From Antedon mediterranea (lineage: Eukaryota; Echinodermata; Crinoidea; Comatulida; Antedonidae), in assembly GCF_964355755.1 (NCBI RefSeq), contig NC_092676.1:2772288-2836287 (forward strand): DNA of 64,000 bases, written 5' to 3'. How positions within the stretch are numbered: the stretch's first letter is position 1; every line of letters starts with the position of its first letter. This document shows, piece after piece, positions 10,401 to 25,900 of the stretch. The translations under genes and the position numbers were made by a program. Under the pieces are notes generated by a model, which worked only from the letters and a program-made list of their open reading frames with translations, searched no databases and had not been told where the DNA came from.

Positions 10401-13400
10401 TTCGATAAAACTGGTTACTATAGCACAATTGACATGCGCAGAACCCATTATTCGGCTCTGCGCATGTTTATTATGCTATATAACCATTTATGTCAAAAAA
10501 TAAAAGGGTCGAAAATCGGCCATTTTTCGGAAATTTCCCTGTACTATAGTAAAGGGATTTTTCAAAAAATGGCAAATTTTTGACCTTTTTATTTTTCGAT
10601 AGAACTGGTTACTATAGCACAATTGACATGCGCAGAACCCATTATTCGGCTCTGCGCATGTTTATTATGCTATAGTAACCATTTATGTCAAAATTGGTTA
10701 CTATAGCACAATTGACATGCGCAGAACCCATTATTTGTCTTTGCGCATGTTTATTATGCAATAGTAACCATTTATGTCAAAAAATAAAAGGGTTGAAAAT
10801 CGGCCATTTTTCGGAAATTTCCCTGTACTATAGTACAGGGATTTTTAAAAAAAATGGCAAATTTTTGACCTTTTTATTTTTCGATAAAACTGGTTACTAT
10901 AGCACAATTGACATGCGCAGAACCCATTATTCGGCTCTGCGCATGTTTATTAGGCTATAGTAACCATTTATGTCAAAAAATAAAAGGGTCGAAAATCGGC
11001 CATTTTTAGGAAATTTCCCTGTACAGGGATTTTTCAAAAATACGGCCAATTTTCGACCTTTTTATTTTTCGATAAAACTGGTAACTATAGCACAATTGAC
11101 ATGCGCAGAACCCATTATTGGGCTCTCCGCATGTTTATTATGCAATAGTAACCATTTATGTCAAAAAATAAAAGGGTTGAAAATCGGCCATTTTTCGGAA
11201 ATTTCCCTGTACTATAGTACAGGGATTTTTTAAAAAAAATGGCAAATTTTTGACCTTTTTATTTTTCGATAAAACTGGTTACTATAGCACAATTGACATG
11301 CGCAGAACCCATTATTCAGCTCTGCGCATGTTTATTATGCTATAGTAATCATTTATGTCAAAAAATAAAAGGGTCGAAAATCGGCCATTTTTCGGAAATT
11401 TCCCTATACTATAGTACATGGATTTTTCAAAAAAATGGCAAATTTTTGACCTTTTTATTTTTCAATAAAACTGGTTACTATCGCACAATTGACATGCACA
11501 GAACCCATTATTCGGCTCTGCGCATGTTTAGTATGCAATAGTAACCATTTATGTCAAAAAATAAAAGGGTCGAAAATCGGCCATTTTTCGGAAATTTCCC
11601 TGTACTATAGTACAGGGATTTTTCCAAAAAATGGCAAATTTTTGACCTTTTTATTTTTCGATAAAACTGGTTACTATAGCACAATTGACATGCGCAGAAC
11701 CCATTATTCGGCTCTGCGCATGTTTATTATGCTATAGTAACCATTTATGTCAAAATTGGTTACTATAGCACAATTGACATGCGCAGAACCCATTATTCGG
11801 CTCTGCGCATGTTTATTATGCTATAGTAACCATTTGTCAAAAAATAAAAGGGTCGAAAATCGGCAATTTGTCGGAAATTTCCCTGTACTATAGTACAGGG
11901 ATTTTTTCAAAAAAATGGCCAATTTTCGACCTCTTTATTTTTCGATAAAACTGGTTACTATAGCACAATTGACATGCGCAGAGCCCATTAGTCGACTCTG
12001 CGCATGTTTATTATGCTATAGTAACCATTTATGTCAAAAAATAAAAGGGTCGAAAATCGGCCATTTTTCGGAAATTTCCCTATACTATAGTACAGGGATT
12101 TTTCAAAAAATGGCAAATTTTTGACCTTTTTATTTTTCGATAAAACTGGTTACTATAGCACAATTGACATGTGCAGAACCCATTATTCGGCTCTGCGCAT
12201 GTTTATTATGCTATAGTAACCATTTATGTCAAAAAATAAAAGGGTCGAAAATCGGCCATTTTTCGGAAATTTCCCTGTCCTATAGTACAGGGATTTTTCA
12301 AAAAATGGCAAATTTTTGACCTTTTTATTTTTCGATAAAACTGGTTACTATAGCACAATTGACATGCGCAGAACCCATTATTCGGCTCTGCGCATGTTTA
12401 TTATGCAATAGTAACCATTTATGTCAAAAAATAAAAGGGTTGAAAATCGGCCATTTTTCGGAAATTTCCCTGTACTATAGTACAGGGATTTTTCAAAAAA
12501 TGGCAAATTTTTGACCTTTTTATTCTTCGATAGAACTGGTTACTATAGCACAATTGACATGCGCAGAACCCATTATTCGGCTCTGCGCATGTTTATTATG
12601 CTATAGTAACCATTTATGTCAAAATTGGTTACTATAGCCCAATTGACATGCGCAGAACCCATTATTTGTCTTTGCGCATGTTTATTATGCAATAGTAACC
12701 ATTTATGTCAAAAAATAAAAGGGTTGAAAATCGGCCATTTTTCGGAAATTTCCCTGTACTATAGTACAGGGATTTTTCAAAAAAAAAAATGGCAAATTTT
12801 TGACCTTTTTATTTTTCGATAAAACTGGTTACTATAGCACAATTGACATGCGCAGAACCCATTATTCAGCTCTGCGCATGTTTATTATGCTATAGTAACC
12901 ATTTATGTCAAAAAATAAAAGGGTCGAAAATCGGCCATTTTTCGGAAATTTCCCTATACTATAGTACAGGGATTTTTCAAAAAATGGCAAATTTTTGACC
13001 TTTTTATTTTTCGATAAAACTGGTTACTATAGCACAATTGACATGCGCAGAACCCATTATTCGGCTCTGCGCATGTTTATTATGCTATAGTAACCATTTA
13101 TGTCAAAAAATAAAAGGGTCGAAAATCGGCCATTTTTCGGAAATTTCCCTGTCCTATAGTACAGGGATTTTTCAAAAAATGGCAAATTTTTGACCTTTTT
13201 ATTTTTCGATAGAACTGGTTACTATAGCACAATTGACATGCGCAGACCCATTATTCGGCTCTGCGCATGTTTATTATGCTATAGTAACCATTTATGTCAA
13301 AATTGGTTACTATAGCACAATTGACATGCGCAGAACCCATTATTCGGCTCTGCGCATGTTTATTATGGTATAGTAACCATTTATGTCAAAAAATAAAAGG

Positions 13401-14130
13401 GTCGAAATCGGCCATTTTTCGGAAATTTCCCTGTACAGGGATTTTTCAAAAAATGACAAATTTTTGACCTTTTTATTTTTCGATAAAACTGGTTACTATA
13501 GCACAATTGACATGCGCAGAACCCATTATTCGGCTCTGCGCATGTTTATTATGCTATAGTAACCATTTATGTCAAAAAATAAAAGGGTCGAAAATCAGCC
13601 TATTTTCGGAAATTTCCCTGTACTATAGTACAGGGATTTTTCAAAAAAATTGCCAATTTTCGACCTTTTTATTTTTCGATAAAACTTGTTACTATAGCAC
13701 AATTGACATGCGCAGAACCCATTATTCGGCTCTGCGCATGTTTATTATGCTATAGTAACCATTTATGTCAAAACTTGTTACTATAGGACAATTAACATGC
13801 GTAGAACCCATTATTCGGCTCTGCGCATGTTTATTATGCTATAGTAACCATTTGTCAAAAAATAAAAGGGTCGAAAATCGGCAATTTGTCGGAAATTTCC
13901 CTGTACTATAGTACAGGGATTTTTTCAAAAAAATGGCCAATTTTCGACCTCTTTATTTTTCGATAAAACTGGTTACTATAGCACAATTGACATGCGCAGA
14001 GCCCATTAGTCGACTCTGCGCATGTTTATTATGCTATATTAACCATTTATGTCAAAAAACAAAAGTGTCGAAAATCGGCCTATTTTCGGAAATTTCCCTC
14101 TACAGGGATTCTTCAACTTTTATTTTTCGA
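7466..14130. repeat. 6.7-kb array of two alternating hairpin modules (195-bp and 282-bp units)
   Basis: Module A (about 87 bp) is a hairpin: TGGTTACTATAGCA and GACATGCGCAGA on one side, TCTGCGCATG and TGCTATAGTAACCA on the other. Module B (about 108 bp) centres on the perfect palindrome CCCTGTACTATAGTACAGGG, flanked by AAAAATAAAAGGGTCGAAAA and CGACCTTTTTATTTTTCGAT. A-B units are about 195 bp; A-A-B units are about 282 bp. About 29 B modules were counted, five with the shortened palindrome CCCTGTACAGGG or similar. The array starts with three successive A modules. Variant-marked blocks recur about 2.2 kb apart, showing higher-order duplication. Both flanks share TTTTTCGACAAAACT...TATTATGG...CTATAAGTTGTT. 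Because 195 is divisible by 3, many small open frames arise; I do not regard them as genes. Confidence 0.95.
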
Positions 14131-15235
14131 CAAAACTATGTATTATGGCTCTATAAGTTGTTCGAAAATAAATTGTTCAGACATTTAAAACTTAAACACC
14201 TAATTTGGATTGTAGAGGGTGATATAACGAAACAAGTTTCTCGATTCTATAATGACGTCACATTTACAACTTAAACACGTTTACATTTTAATAATAGAGG
14301 CCGCTAAATATATCTAAACAATTTGTATTTATTTACACCCAATTTATCAACTTAAATCAGATAAATTATATATTACGGTAACATGCACTTTAAATTGTAA
14401 ATAAATGTTTGACTACCTTTCCTGATCTACTTGTTATAATTCAATTATAAATCAACTGCAAATGAATGTATTGCAAATAAAACATAATATATTCAATAAC
14501 TTAATATTATTCTTTAAAGATGTATCCTCCAAAACATGAAAAATTGAAGATTGATAAAATTTAATTTTGAATAGGCCATTTTACAATTTTAATAAAGTTA
14601 TTCATCTCCGTAGACAAAATCATTGAAAATTAAGTTATTTTTCAATTTTAATAAAGTAATCCATCTCCGTAGCAAAACCCATTGACTTCCAGACAATCGA
14701 CTCCTGTTGACTTTTTTTTTGCTTGAAATTTAAATTTTTAGGTAATTTATTGAATTGAATGTGTGCTTTGTGCAGAAAAAAATACTAAATAAATTCACCA
14801 TTAAAAATTGAACCTTAACAATTTATTTTTATATTGAGATATACATAATGTGATTATCAGACATAAAACCATTGACATTTTTAAAAGGCTTAAGTTAAAT
14901 AACATTTGTACTGAATATTATTCTTTCAAAATTGCTCCAAAAAGTAGTATTTTTCATAAGAATATTCAAATAGAGATTATGAAAACTATTTTGATCTATT
15001 TTAGTGTATAATACCAAAATTAGGAATTAGAAATTTCTTAATTCTATTTTGTATAGTTATAATTGTATATAGTTGGTCCAAACCAAATTAAATAGAGGGC
15101 GCCAGAACATTTACTGAGCAACAGAGAGCACCTTGCAGATCAAATTTTAAAATTAAGAGACATACAATATTATATTGGCACTCAAAATAATTTAGAAAAT
15201 TTGAGAAAAGAAACGGACAATAGCTCTTATATTGA

Positions 15236-15356
15236 CAGGGGTGGATCCAGGGGGGTTAAGCTTGGGGCTTGCTGCCCCATTTTTACTGCCCCATTTTTAC
15301 TGCTAAAATATTATATGTTAGCGCTTCCCTGTTTGAAAATCCTGGATATGCCTCTG
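15236..15356. mobile_element. Small inverted-repeat DNA element (CAGRGG...ATCCAGG ends)
   Basis: The left end CAGGGGTGGATCCAGGGGGG and right end CCTGGATATGCCTCTG form an imperfect 16-bp terminal inverted repeat around 121 bp. The ends resemble those of the larger element at 51984-53067 (CAGGGCCGTAGCCAGG). No clean target-site duplication was found. Confidence 0.5.
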
Positions 15357-15418
15357 ATATTTATATTTAAAATTTGATATGCTTATCTGGGTAGGAGGGG
15401 AACACAGACTCTTAATCT

Positions 15419-15583
15419 AAAGCCCTGTCTATACTACCAAACTAGTTTGACCAAAAAAGTTTGATGTGCCCAAATATGGCAGTGATATGTCCAAATATTG
15501 TAATGATATGACATCATCAAGTCCATATATGGGCACATCACATTTGTTGTGTCACATAAAGTTTGATAGTGTAGACAGAGCTT
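15419..15583. mobile_element. M1 palindromic MITE, copy 4
   Basis: AAAGCCCTGTCTATACTACC at the left and GATAGTGTAGACAGAGCTTA at the right, with both inner arms (AAACTAGTTTGACC and GTCACATAAAGTTT) preserved. It is among the most complete copies. Confidence 0.85.
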
Positions 15584-17123
15584 AAGAGATTCAGTCCCCA
15601 TGGGTATTTCCTGCCATCTTACTTTGTGAACTTTGTTGTTTTTGTTTGTTCGCTATGTTTTTGCCAATTAAAGACTGGCATACTGCAAAAGTTTTAGATT
15701 GTACTAATTTACAACGATACCAAACTACATAAATTATGGGCAGTTGGCAAAACAATTTACAAAGGTGTATAAAATGGTGAAAAAAAGCATATTTTAAAAT
15801 TTAAACCTAAAATTCGACATCCACCACCTTTGAAATCTCAAAATGAATCAATCGACTGAATAAAAATGCATCTTAAGAAAAAACAATTTTTTTAGAAGTA
15901 TCGCTTATATAAAAGGCGTCTGGGTAACAAAAAAAGAATAATACCGTGACAAAGTTGTATTTCTAAATACTCCAGACTTGTATTATTTCTTCAAAATGTA
16001 CAGTATACTATTATCTATATACAAGTCTTTCACATTGTTTAACTAGTAACACACAAATTATCTATAATTTATATAAATTATATCAATATCAATGGACTTT
16101 TATATTTAATGAATTAGAATAGACAAACAATTTAAATAACCTCACAGTTAAACGAACAGTTAGATTTCCAGTTGACATTATTATAATACCTGAATTCAGC
16201 CATTAGTTTTACACAGGGTGGTTTATTTTTCCATATAATGAGAAAAAATCGTCATGAACTAGGCTAGTTAGGCCACTGCTGATACCTAGTTTGGAAAGGG
16301 CACTTCAGGAAAAAATGGAGGCTTTTGAGTGACTAACCACAGGCTTGTGAAAATTGTCAAAAGTGGCACGAAACGGGTGCAAGTACACAGTGGTGTTATG
16401 CAGTGGGAAATAGCATTCTTAAAGGGCCCTCCAATGCTGGGTAGTTGTGTTGGTCTGTTCAGGCTCTAGGGACCCTTGCGTTTAGCCAGTGAGCGCTCAT
16501 AGCCATTATACCACTGTACCTACGGATGAACCATCCTGTGCGTCCATGAGCTGATCAATTTATAGTATTTTGTATTTAGAAATATACAGCTAATTATGAT
16601 TGAAAAAGTACAGAAGAGGGTGTACGAAATGTGCCATGAATATCTTACTGTATTTCAGACATTTTGGTCAAACAATTTTTGTGAATAACACATTATATAC
16701 TTGTAATAATAACAACACATTACTGGTAATTGTATCCCATAAGGCAGTTTTCCCATAATGCACTACAATACAATTTATTTAAATTTCATCAGGAAGTCTT
16801 TGTGAATTATAATTTACATAAACATAAAAATTCAAATCGATATTTTACAGTTACGAGTGAAAATAAGTTAAAACGAGAAACCGTACCTCTCGTGTCATGT
16901 GTTTTTATAGAAAAGATATTTCTATAAAATTCACACGTTTTTTCCCTTTAAACAGAACGCATTGTATACTTAGACGTATCACATTGTTACAATCTGTTCT
17001 TGGTTTCGTGAGTCGTTGAACGCTGCAGTTGTCGTAGAATGTCATAGTCACTGAGATTCGTTAGACTCTATCCTTAGAGTTGCACGTTAGATCAAGTAGA
17101 GGGCGCTGCTAGTGTTAACTCAC

Positions 17124-20033
<2,910 letters not shown>

Positions 20034-20160
20034 TATATAAATATTAAAACCTTTCTTAAATAATGACAGTTAAATAATAATTATTAATGTTTTAATTTCA
20101 AAGCCGATTTCTAGCTAGGCTCGGTCAACGTGTCAGTTTCTACATCACTCTCTTTTTATA
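20034..20160 (-). promoter_or_regulatory. ARL1 5' flank with TATA-like box
   Basis: On the minus strand TATATAAAAA lies at 20153-20162, about 120 bp upstream of the ARL1 start codon. A start site near 20125 would give a 5' UTR of about 90 nt. This is a motif match only. Confidence 0.3.
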
Positions 20161-20699
20161 TACACTGTGTACACAAAAACAGGCCCTCTATAATATCGAT
20201 GCAAACTGCAAGCCGCTGTTGCAGATTGTTCTGTCAGGCGGTAGCCAATCTTGTCGTTACAACAGGCCGGCGATACCATTTTAGATATTTACTTTTCTGT
20301 AACACGTAATACTTATTATATTTTGTCTCGGGGAAAGAGAGAAAATTATATTGAATAATTTTAGTTTGGTAAATAATAAAACAGAGAACGTTAAATGTAC
20401 ATTATTTGAATTGAAGACAGGTGTAAAAGTAATGTAGATGGATTTATCCTTTTAGAAAGTAGTATCGTCGAAATTGTGTACACCTAGCGGACAGACCGCC
20501 TGGTGGTGGTAGAAAGGCGGTCTGGTAGCTCAATTTCTAACCAATCATAACTACGGAAGCTTAAAAGTGACAGCACACCATTCACATGGTCACCTCCCCA
20601 GTCCCAAAAAGGCAGAAATGGTCTACCACCATTGATTTGGACTTTTTATCTTTGCAAACAAAGAGTAAAAATCTGACAATTTGGCTGTGTGCACAATAT

Positions 20700-21298
20700 T
20701 CAGAATACATTTAAACAAAATCACATGCAAAGCCAACCAAAGGATGTTTATTTTAAGAAAAATGAAGTACCTACAAATTGACAAAACTATACTTAAATTG
20801 TTTTATAACTCTGTAATTCTCAGTGTAATACTTTTTTGTAATGTTTGTTTTTATGGTAATACAATGCAAAAAGATAAAATTAAACTTAATCGAATAGGAA
20901 ATAGAGCAATTAGACTAGTAGGAGAGCACTTACCTGATGTTGAATCCTTGTATAAAGAAAATGTGTTAAAAAAAGTAAAAAGTATCATTGATGATGAAAC
21001 ACATCCTCTTCACAAACAATTTGCTCTCATGAATTCTGGCATAAGACTACGTGCACTTAATACCAAAACAAAACGGTTTAGGTGCTCGTTTGTACCTAAT
21101 GCTATACACTTATATAACTCCAGAGTACAAAGGTAAAATGTAACCGATAATTTTTCTCTAATTTTAACAATTTTTAGCCTCTTAACTTTTTGTGTGTGTT
21201 TTTGTAAATTGTATTTTATATTTTTGTATTTTGCCAGTTTTCAAATCACATTTCTGTTTTTTTTAAATGGACAATAAAGTATATATGACTATGACTAA
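20700..21298 (+). pseudogene. Non-LTR retrotransposon (L2/CR1-like) ORF2 3' fragment
   Basis: The open frame ending at 21136 contains ANQRMFILRKMKYLQIDKTI, then FYNSVILSVILFCNVCFYGN and KLNRIGNRAIRLVGEHLPDV. This is the region just after the reverse transcriptase catalytic core of L2/CR1-type elements. HPLHKQFALMNSGIRLR and RCSFVPNAIHLYN match the family's C-terminus. The 3' end has AATAAAGTATATATGACTATGACTA, with the short tandem tail such elements carry. The catalytic part is missing, so the copy is 5' truncated. It lies between the ARL1 and GDAP2 genes. Confidence 0.82.
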
Positions 21299-21515
21299 AC
21301 AAAATCACTATTTTATTACAAATACTATTTTAGACAAAAAAACAGCAAGTATTGACTTTAAAAAATATTTATTTTTCGATTTGTCTTTCTTAACTACCAG
21401 TAATAATATAAAGAATCCATAATCACTTGTTTGTTAGGCAACATATTATTTTGTAAAACTTTTTAATGTCTAAAGTTTTATTGATCACATGTATCTTACT
21501 AGGACATGCCACAAG

Positions 21516-21600
21516 TAATTTGACCAATCACAACACGATGTATCATCCAAACCGTTGCGTGTGATTGGTCAGTGGGTGGGTACCAAGCTTAAAACCCATC
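21516..21600. mobile_element. M2-related MITE hairpin
   Basis: TTGACCAATCACAACACG pairs with CGTTGCGTGTGATTGGTCA, and the right side ends GGTACCAAGCTTAA as in M2. It is a short, about 85-bp, hairpin copy. Confidence 0.6.
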
Positions 21601-22390
21601 CACCAAGTTTGTTTTGATTCATCCTTCATTTATTGTAGACACAAACCCAATACCTAATGTGTTTATGTACCCAATAGGCCCAATGTACATAGGCCCAAAA
21701 TTCAGCCCTAGATGTACCGAGATTGTTGACATTTATAACTAAAGTTTGATTTAATGTATTAACTTTTAACTGTTTCAAATATATTACGGTTGTCTACTTT
21801 TAAGTAGATAGAATAGTATCAACATAGTGTTTGTACCACCAGTAGAAAATTATAAAAGTTTAACATTTTTTAAATAAACAAATTTTCTCCATGTCTCGCA
21901 TTAAACAAAAATTCAATTATTAATAAACACAGTACCAAAGCCGAGCTATCAAAACATAGGCCAAAGTTATGGAATGGGTTTTCCATGTCGAAAATAATTA
22001 AACAAAATGAGTTATTAGAAAATGATATGCAATTTGCAGGTATATGTAATTTGCATACTGGTATTACATAATATTACATATTAAATTAAGGAATACTACT
22101 TGCCATGGTTTAAATTAATCTCATATCTATTGCACAATCTTTTTAATCAGTTTTTCAGAGCTATTTTTTAAATTTCTGTAGCACTTGATAATATGTATAC
22201 TATAGTGGTGGTAATTATTGTTGTTTGTTTTCGATTTAATAAAAAAATAAATAATCAGACGAAATGGAACACCATTGGCAAGAAGGGATATACAGATTTA
22301 TCCTTTTTTCGGGGAAGACTTGTGATACAACTCAATGCTGCCCTCAACCGCACGCTATTGTCGATAGAGAGGCACGCATAATTTATAGTT
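21601..22390. other. Intergenic, no gene seen
   Basis: AT-rich sequence between a LINE fragment and GDAP2. Both strands were read and no exon with conserved protein or a named repeat was found. Confidence 0.4.
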
Positions 22391-22392
22391 AT

Positions 22393-22589
22393 TTGTCGTA
22401 TTCGATTGGGAACTTTCGTTGTCAACGTAAAGATTTGTAAATTTGTGCTCAACAGAAAGTCATTCGAATAGAAAACGTTGACAATGAAAGGTTTTCGTTG
22501 AGAACAATCTCAACGCTCAAAATACTTCGTTAAAGAAGTACTCAACGGAAAAACTACTCAACGGTGAAAGTCTAAATCGAATACGACAA
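22393..22589. mobile_element. MITE family M3 (TTGTCGTATTCGATT ends)
   Basis: Perfect 15-bp terminal inverted repeats, TTGTCGTATTCGATT at 22393 and AATCGAATACGACAA at 22575-22589, enclose 197 bp. The interior repeats CTCAACG and GTTGAGA words. It lies about 370 bp beyond the GDAP2 stop codon and could be in its 3' UTR. Confidence 0.7.
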
Positions 22590-22789
22590 TTGATACTTAG
22601 CTCCTACATCTATTTGTTTGCATACATTATTTTGGTATAACAAAAATGGATTTAAACGTAAACCAAAAAATTATATTTTTCAAATTTTGTAAAGTCTTGA
22701 TTATTTTTTAAAAATTGTGACTATTTTTATTTTCTTGCTTAATTGTTGCATCTCATCTAGTTTATTACCAAGTTGTTAATTACAGCATT

Positions 22790-22965
22790 ATTGTCCAGCC
22801 AATCAGTTTGAAGTTAAATATCAATCAACCAATCGGTTTGAAGTTAAATTTCAATCAACCAATCAGTTTGAAGTTGAACTCCAATCAGCGGTTTTAGTTG
22901 AATTTCAATCAGCCAATGAGGTTGAAGTTGAATTTAAATCAGCCAATCGGGTTGAAGTTTACAAT
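22790..22965. repeat. Tandem repeat of about 36 bp containing CCAATC, overlapping the GDAP2 stop
   Basis: About five units of CAACCAATCAGTTTGAAGTT and AAATTTCAAT variants. The last unit (GCCAATCGGGTTGAAGTTTAC) runs into the TAA stop of GDAP2 at 22959-22961, so the repeat forms the start of the 3' UTR on the minus strand. Confidence 0.8.
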
Positions 22966-25900
22966 CCTTCAGGGTTTGCACCTTCTTCTACAGATTGGTA
23001 ATAGTTTGGTCCATTTATCTGTAACAATCCGAATTAAAAAAAAAAAAAAAATTATAATAAATAAATGATGTTTATGCATCATCCTAAAAATGGCAAATTT
23101 TAGAAATAAGTATCCTATCTTTTTCATTACAATTTGAATCCGCCTATGCTTATAGGTCAATTTATTTTCCTATTTTTTTCCAGGTCACACCTCATTAAAA
23201 CAGTAAAATTTGGGACACCCTATTCAGGGGACACCACTATCAAAGGAAGGGTCATTTTCCCATGAGAAGAATGTGGGAAAATATATATAACACTACAGCT
23301 AACACTTTTTAAGAGGACGCATTTCCTTGGGTCCATTAACAGGTTTTCTACTGTGTATATACAGACATTTTTTCAATCTAGTCTGGCTGCATGCGAGCCA
23401 ACACAAAGTACACATACCTTTAAGTCGTACTCAAGGACAAATGGCGGAATGTCTAGCTGGTCTGGATTGATATTGTGGTAGAGTAAGTGAACTCCGGGAA
23501 GACTATGTATCTTGTCCTTGATACTAGATGCAGTAAACGTCGTAAAATACCAAGTTACTAGCTGAAAGGATAATTAAGAGTTATCTCCAAGAGAGTGCAA
23601 AGGTAATCACATACTACATAAAAGTCTGGCTCCCTCATTGCACATAGTGCCCCAAAGTATAGCACCCTCACAACACATATTGTCAAAAGTCTGGCTCCCT
23701 CATTGCACATAGTGCCCCAAAGTATAGCACCCTCACAACACATATTGTCAAAAGTCTGGCTCCCTCATTGCACATAGTGCCCCGAAGTATATAGCACCCT
23801 CACAACACATATTGTCAAAAGTCTGGCTCCCTCATTGCACATAGTGCCCCGAAGTATATAGCACCCTCACAACACATATTGTCAAAAGTCTGGCTCCCTC
23901 ATTGCACATAGTGCCCCGAAGTATATAGCACCCTCACAACACATATTGTCAAAAGTCTGGCACCTAATAGCACATTATTGCCCAAAACATGGCACCATCA
24001 CAACACATGCCCAAAATAATGCAAAGTTATCAAAAACTCTGTAAAAAAATACACCACTTTCACAACACATTCAGAGCCTTAAAAATAAATTTACTCATGT
24101 CCCTGATACTGACCTTTGACCAGAAAGTAGGATGTACTATAAAAAATGATTTGAGGTGTTTACGATATCTGTTGTCCACTAATTGATACACCTGTCTCAA
24201 CCAGCTCATCTCCGGCTGGTTTTCGGAAGTACTTTGCGTGTGAAAATAAACTACGATATAATCCCTACTAACTATTGGATCCAGTACATGGATGAGATAT
24301 AAAAGAACCTACAAAACAAAACAAATATGTTATTTGTAGGGAAAAAAACTATCATCCATATATTTTCTAATAATGTTAAAGATGTATTCTCCCCCAAAAA
24401 ACTTAAAAATTAAAGATTAATAAAATCAGACTTTTAACAGGCCATTTTGGAGTTTTAATAAAGTTATTCACTTATAAATAAAGGCAAAATAAACAGTTAA
24501 TTTTAACCAAAAAATCATTGTCTGAAAAACAATGAAATATTTTTTGTTTTTAAATTACATTTTTTCTAAGGTAAATATATATATATTTTTTTTCGATCCA
24601 CTATTTATATGTGACATTCAAATGACATATTCAACAAAAATTGTTTTTTAAAATTATTTTTCAGGGGACAATATATATCTTTATTTATTCATTTCCCAAC
24701 CAACAGTGAGCTCATGGTTCACCACTTACAGGAGGGAACACAGACAAACACGTACATATACAACTTAGAGCTTAGAGCATCTAACTGCTGATAGGTGCAT
24801 TCAATATATTGGGAAGTGTACAACTTTTTACAATCTATATTACCTTATCCCTGTCTACATTTCCAGCTGGAAAGTTTTTTCCGACAATTACGACGATTGG
24901 ACGACCAAATATATCCACTCCGGTCTGGTAGATAAACCGATACGCTGCTAGTTCTGACAAATCATCACTACGTGCTTTGCGTAATAAACGCTCATATCTA
25001 TAAAAAATGTATTATTTATTAATATATTTATTTATAAAAATTAATTAAAACGTATTTGTCCACATTTAAGCTCCCCGCCAAAAAAAGTGTGATGTTCCCA
25101 AATAATGGTAGTGATATACCCAAATATGGTAGTGATAGGACATCATCCTGTCCATATATGAGCACATCACATTTTTTTGTTACATAAAGTCTGATAGTGT
25201 ATGCAAGACTTTAGTGAAAATATCATATTTATTTTATGTATCCAAAAAAAACTTTACACATATGCTTACCTTCTTCTTTGATCAGCGAATGTTTCTTCTG
25301 GACTCTGTGACTTTTGACCTTGTTTACGTGCAGAATCAGGATGTGTTTCCATAGCAGCAAAAGCATGCCTACCAACATGCATGTCATCAATATTGACATC
25401 CAGTTCTTCATTACAATCACCATTTTCTGAAAAAAAAAAAACCAAAAAAAAAAAAAACATCTCATAATCTGCTTTAAAAAGTTTTAAAGCTATGTCTACA
25501 CTATCAAACTTTATGTAACAACAACATTTTAGGTGCCCATATATGGACATGATATCACTATCATATTTTTGGGCACATCACACTTTTTTGGTCAAAACTA
25601 GTTTGATAGTGTAGACAGAGTTTAACTTTATTTACAAATATCAAAGTAGCAACAATTTATCTAATATTTTATCTTCAATTAACATACCAAAGTTCATTTT
25701 GGCTGGATTGTCCATGATGCGTATTTTCCTCTCGGCAATAACCGGTTCCCCGTATTCATTCCCAACATTTTCTGGCAGTAGATCACAAGCCCAGGATTCC
25801 TCATTCTCATTCCGGGGAAAATACAACGGCATTAGTTCTGCGTAAGAATCCTACCAAAGAGAAACAAATCACAAAATATCGTACTTAACAACCCTGCAGG

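Larger units (their letters stand above)
14131..17123. other. Intergenic AT-rich region between the hairpin array and ARL1
   Basis: No exon was recognised. From 14515 to about 14700 there is a partial copy of MITE M5 (TAAAGATGTATCCTCC, then AATAGGCCATTTT). A short inverted-repeat element (15236-15356) and M1 copy 4 follow. A more GC-balanced stretch at about 16240-16560 has no family I can name. ARL1 3' UTR must occupy the right-hand part. Confidence 0.5.

Noticed and set aside
7466-14130. Possible CRISPR-like array because of regular palindromic repeats
   Set aside because: The host is clearly eukaryotic, units are fully repetitive with no unique spacers, and no cas genes are present.
7729-14274. 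Many 60-110 codon frames repeating CAEPIIGLCACLLCNSNHLCQK and the like
   Set aside because: They arise because the 195-bp unit is a multiple of 3 and of a frame without stops. Start and end points simply follow repeat variants, and no conserved domain is present.
16320-16380. Minus-strand WLVTQK-like codons that could have been the ARL1 last exon
   Set aside because: No acceptor precedes them. The exon at 17124-17154 has a proper acceptor, correct phase and the expected length of 181 aa.
20440-20630. GC-richer stretch with GACCGCCTGG and GGCGGTCTGG upstream of ARL1
   Set aside because: A short inverted pair is visible, but there is no second copy in the window and no coding frame, so no element was called.
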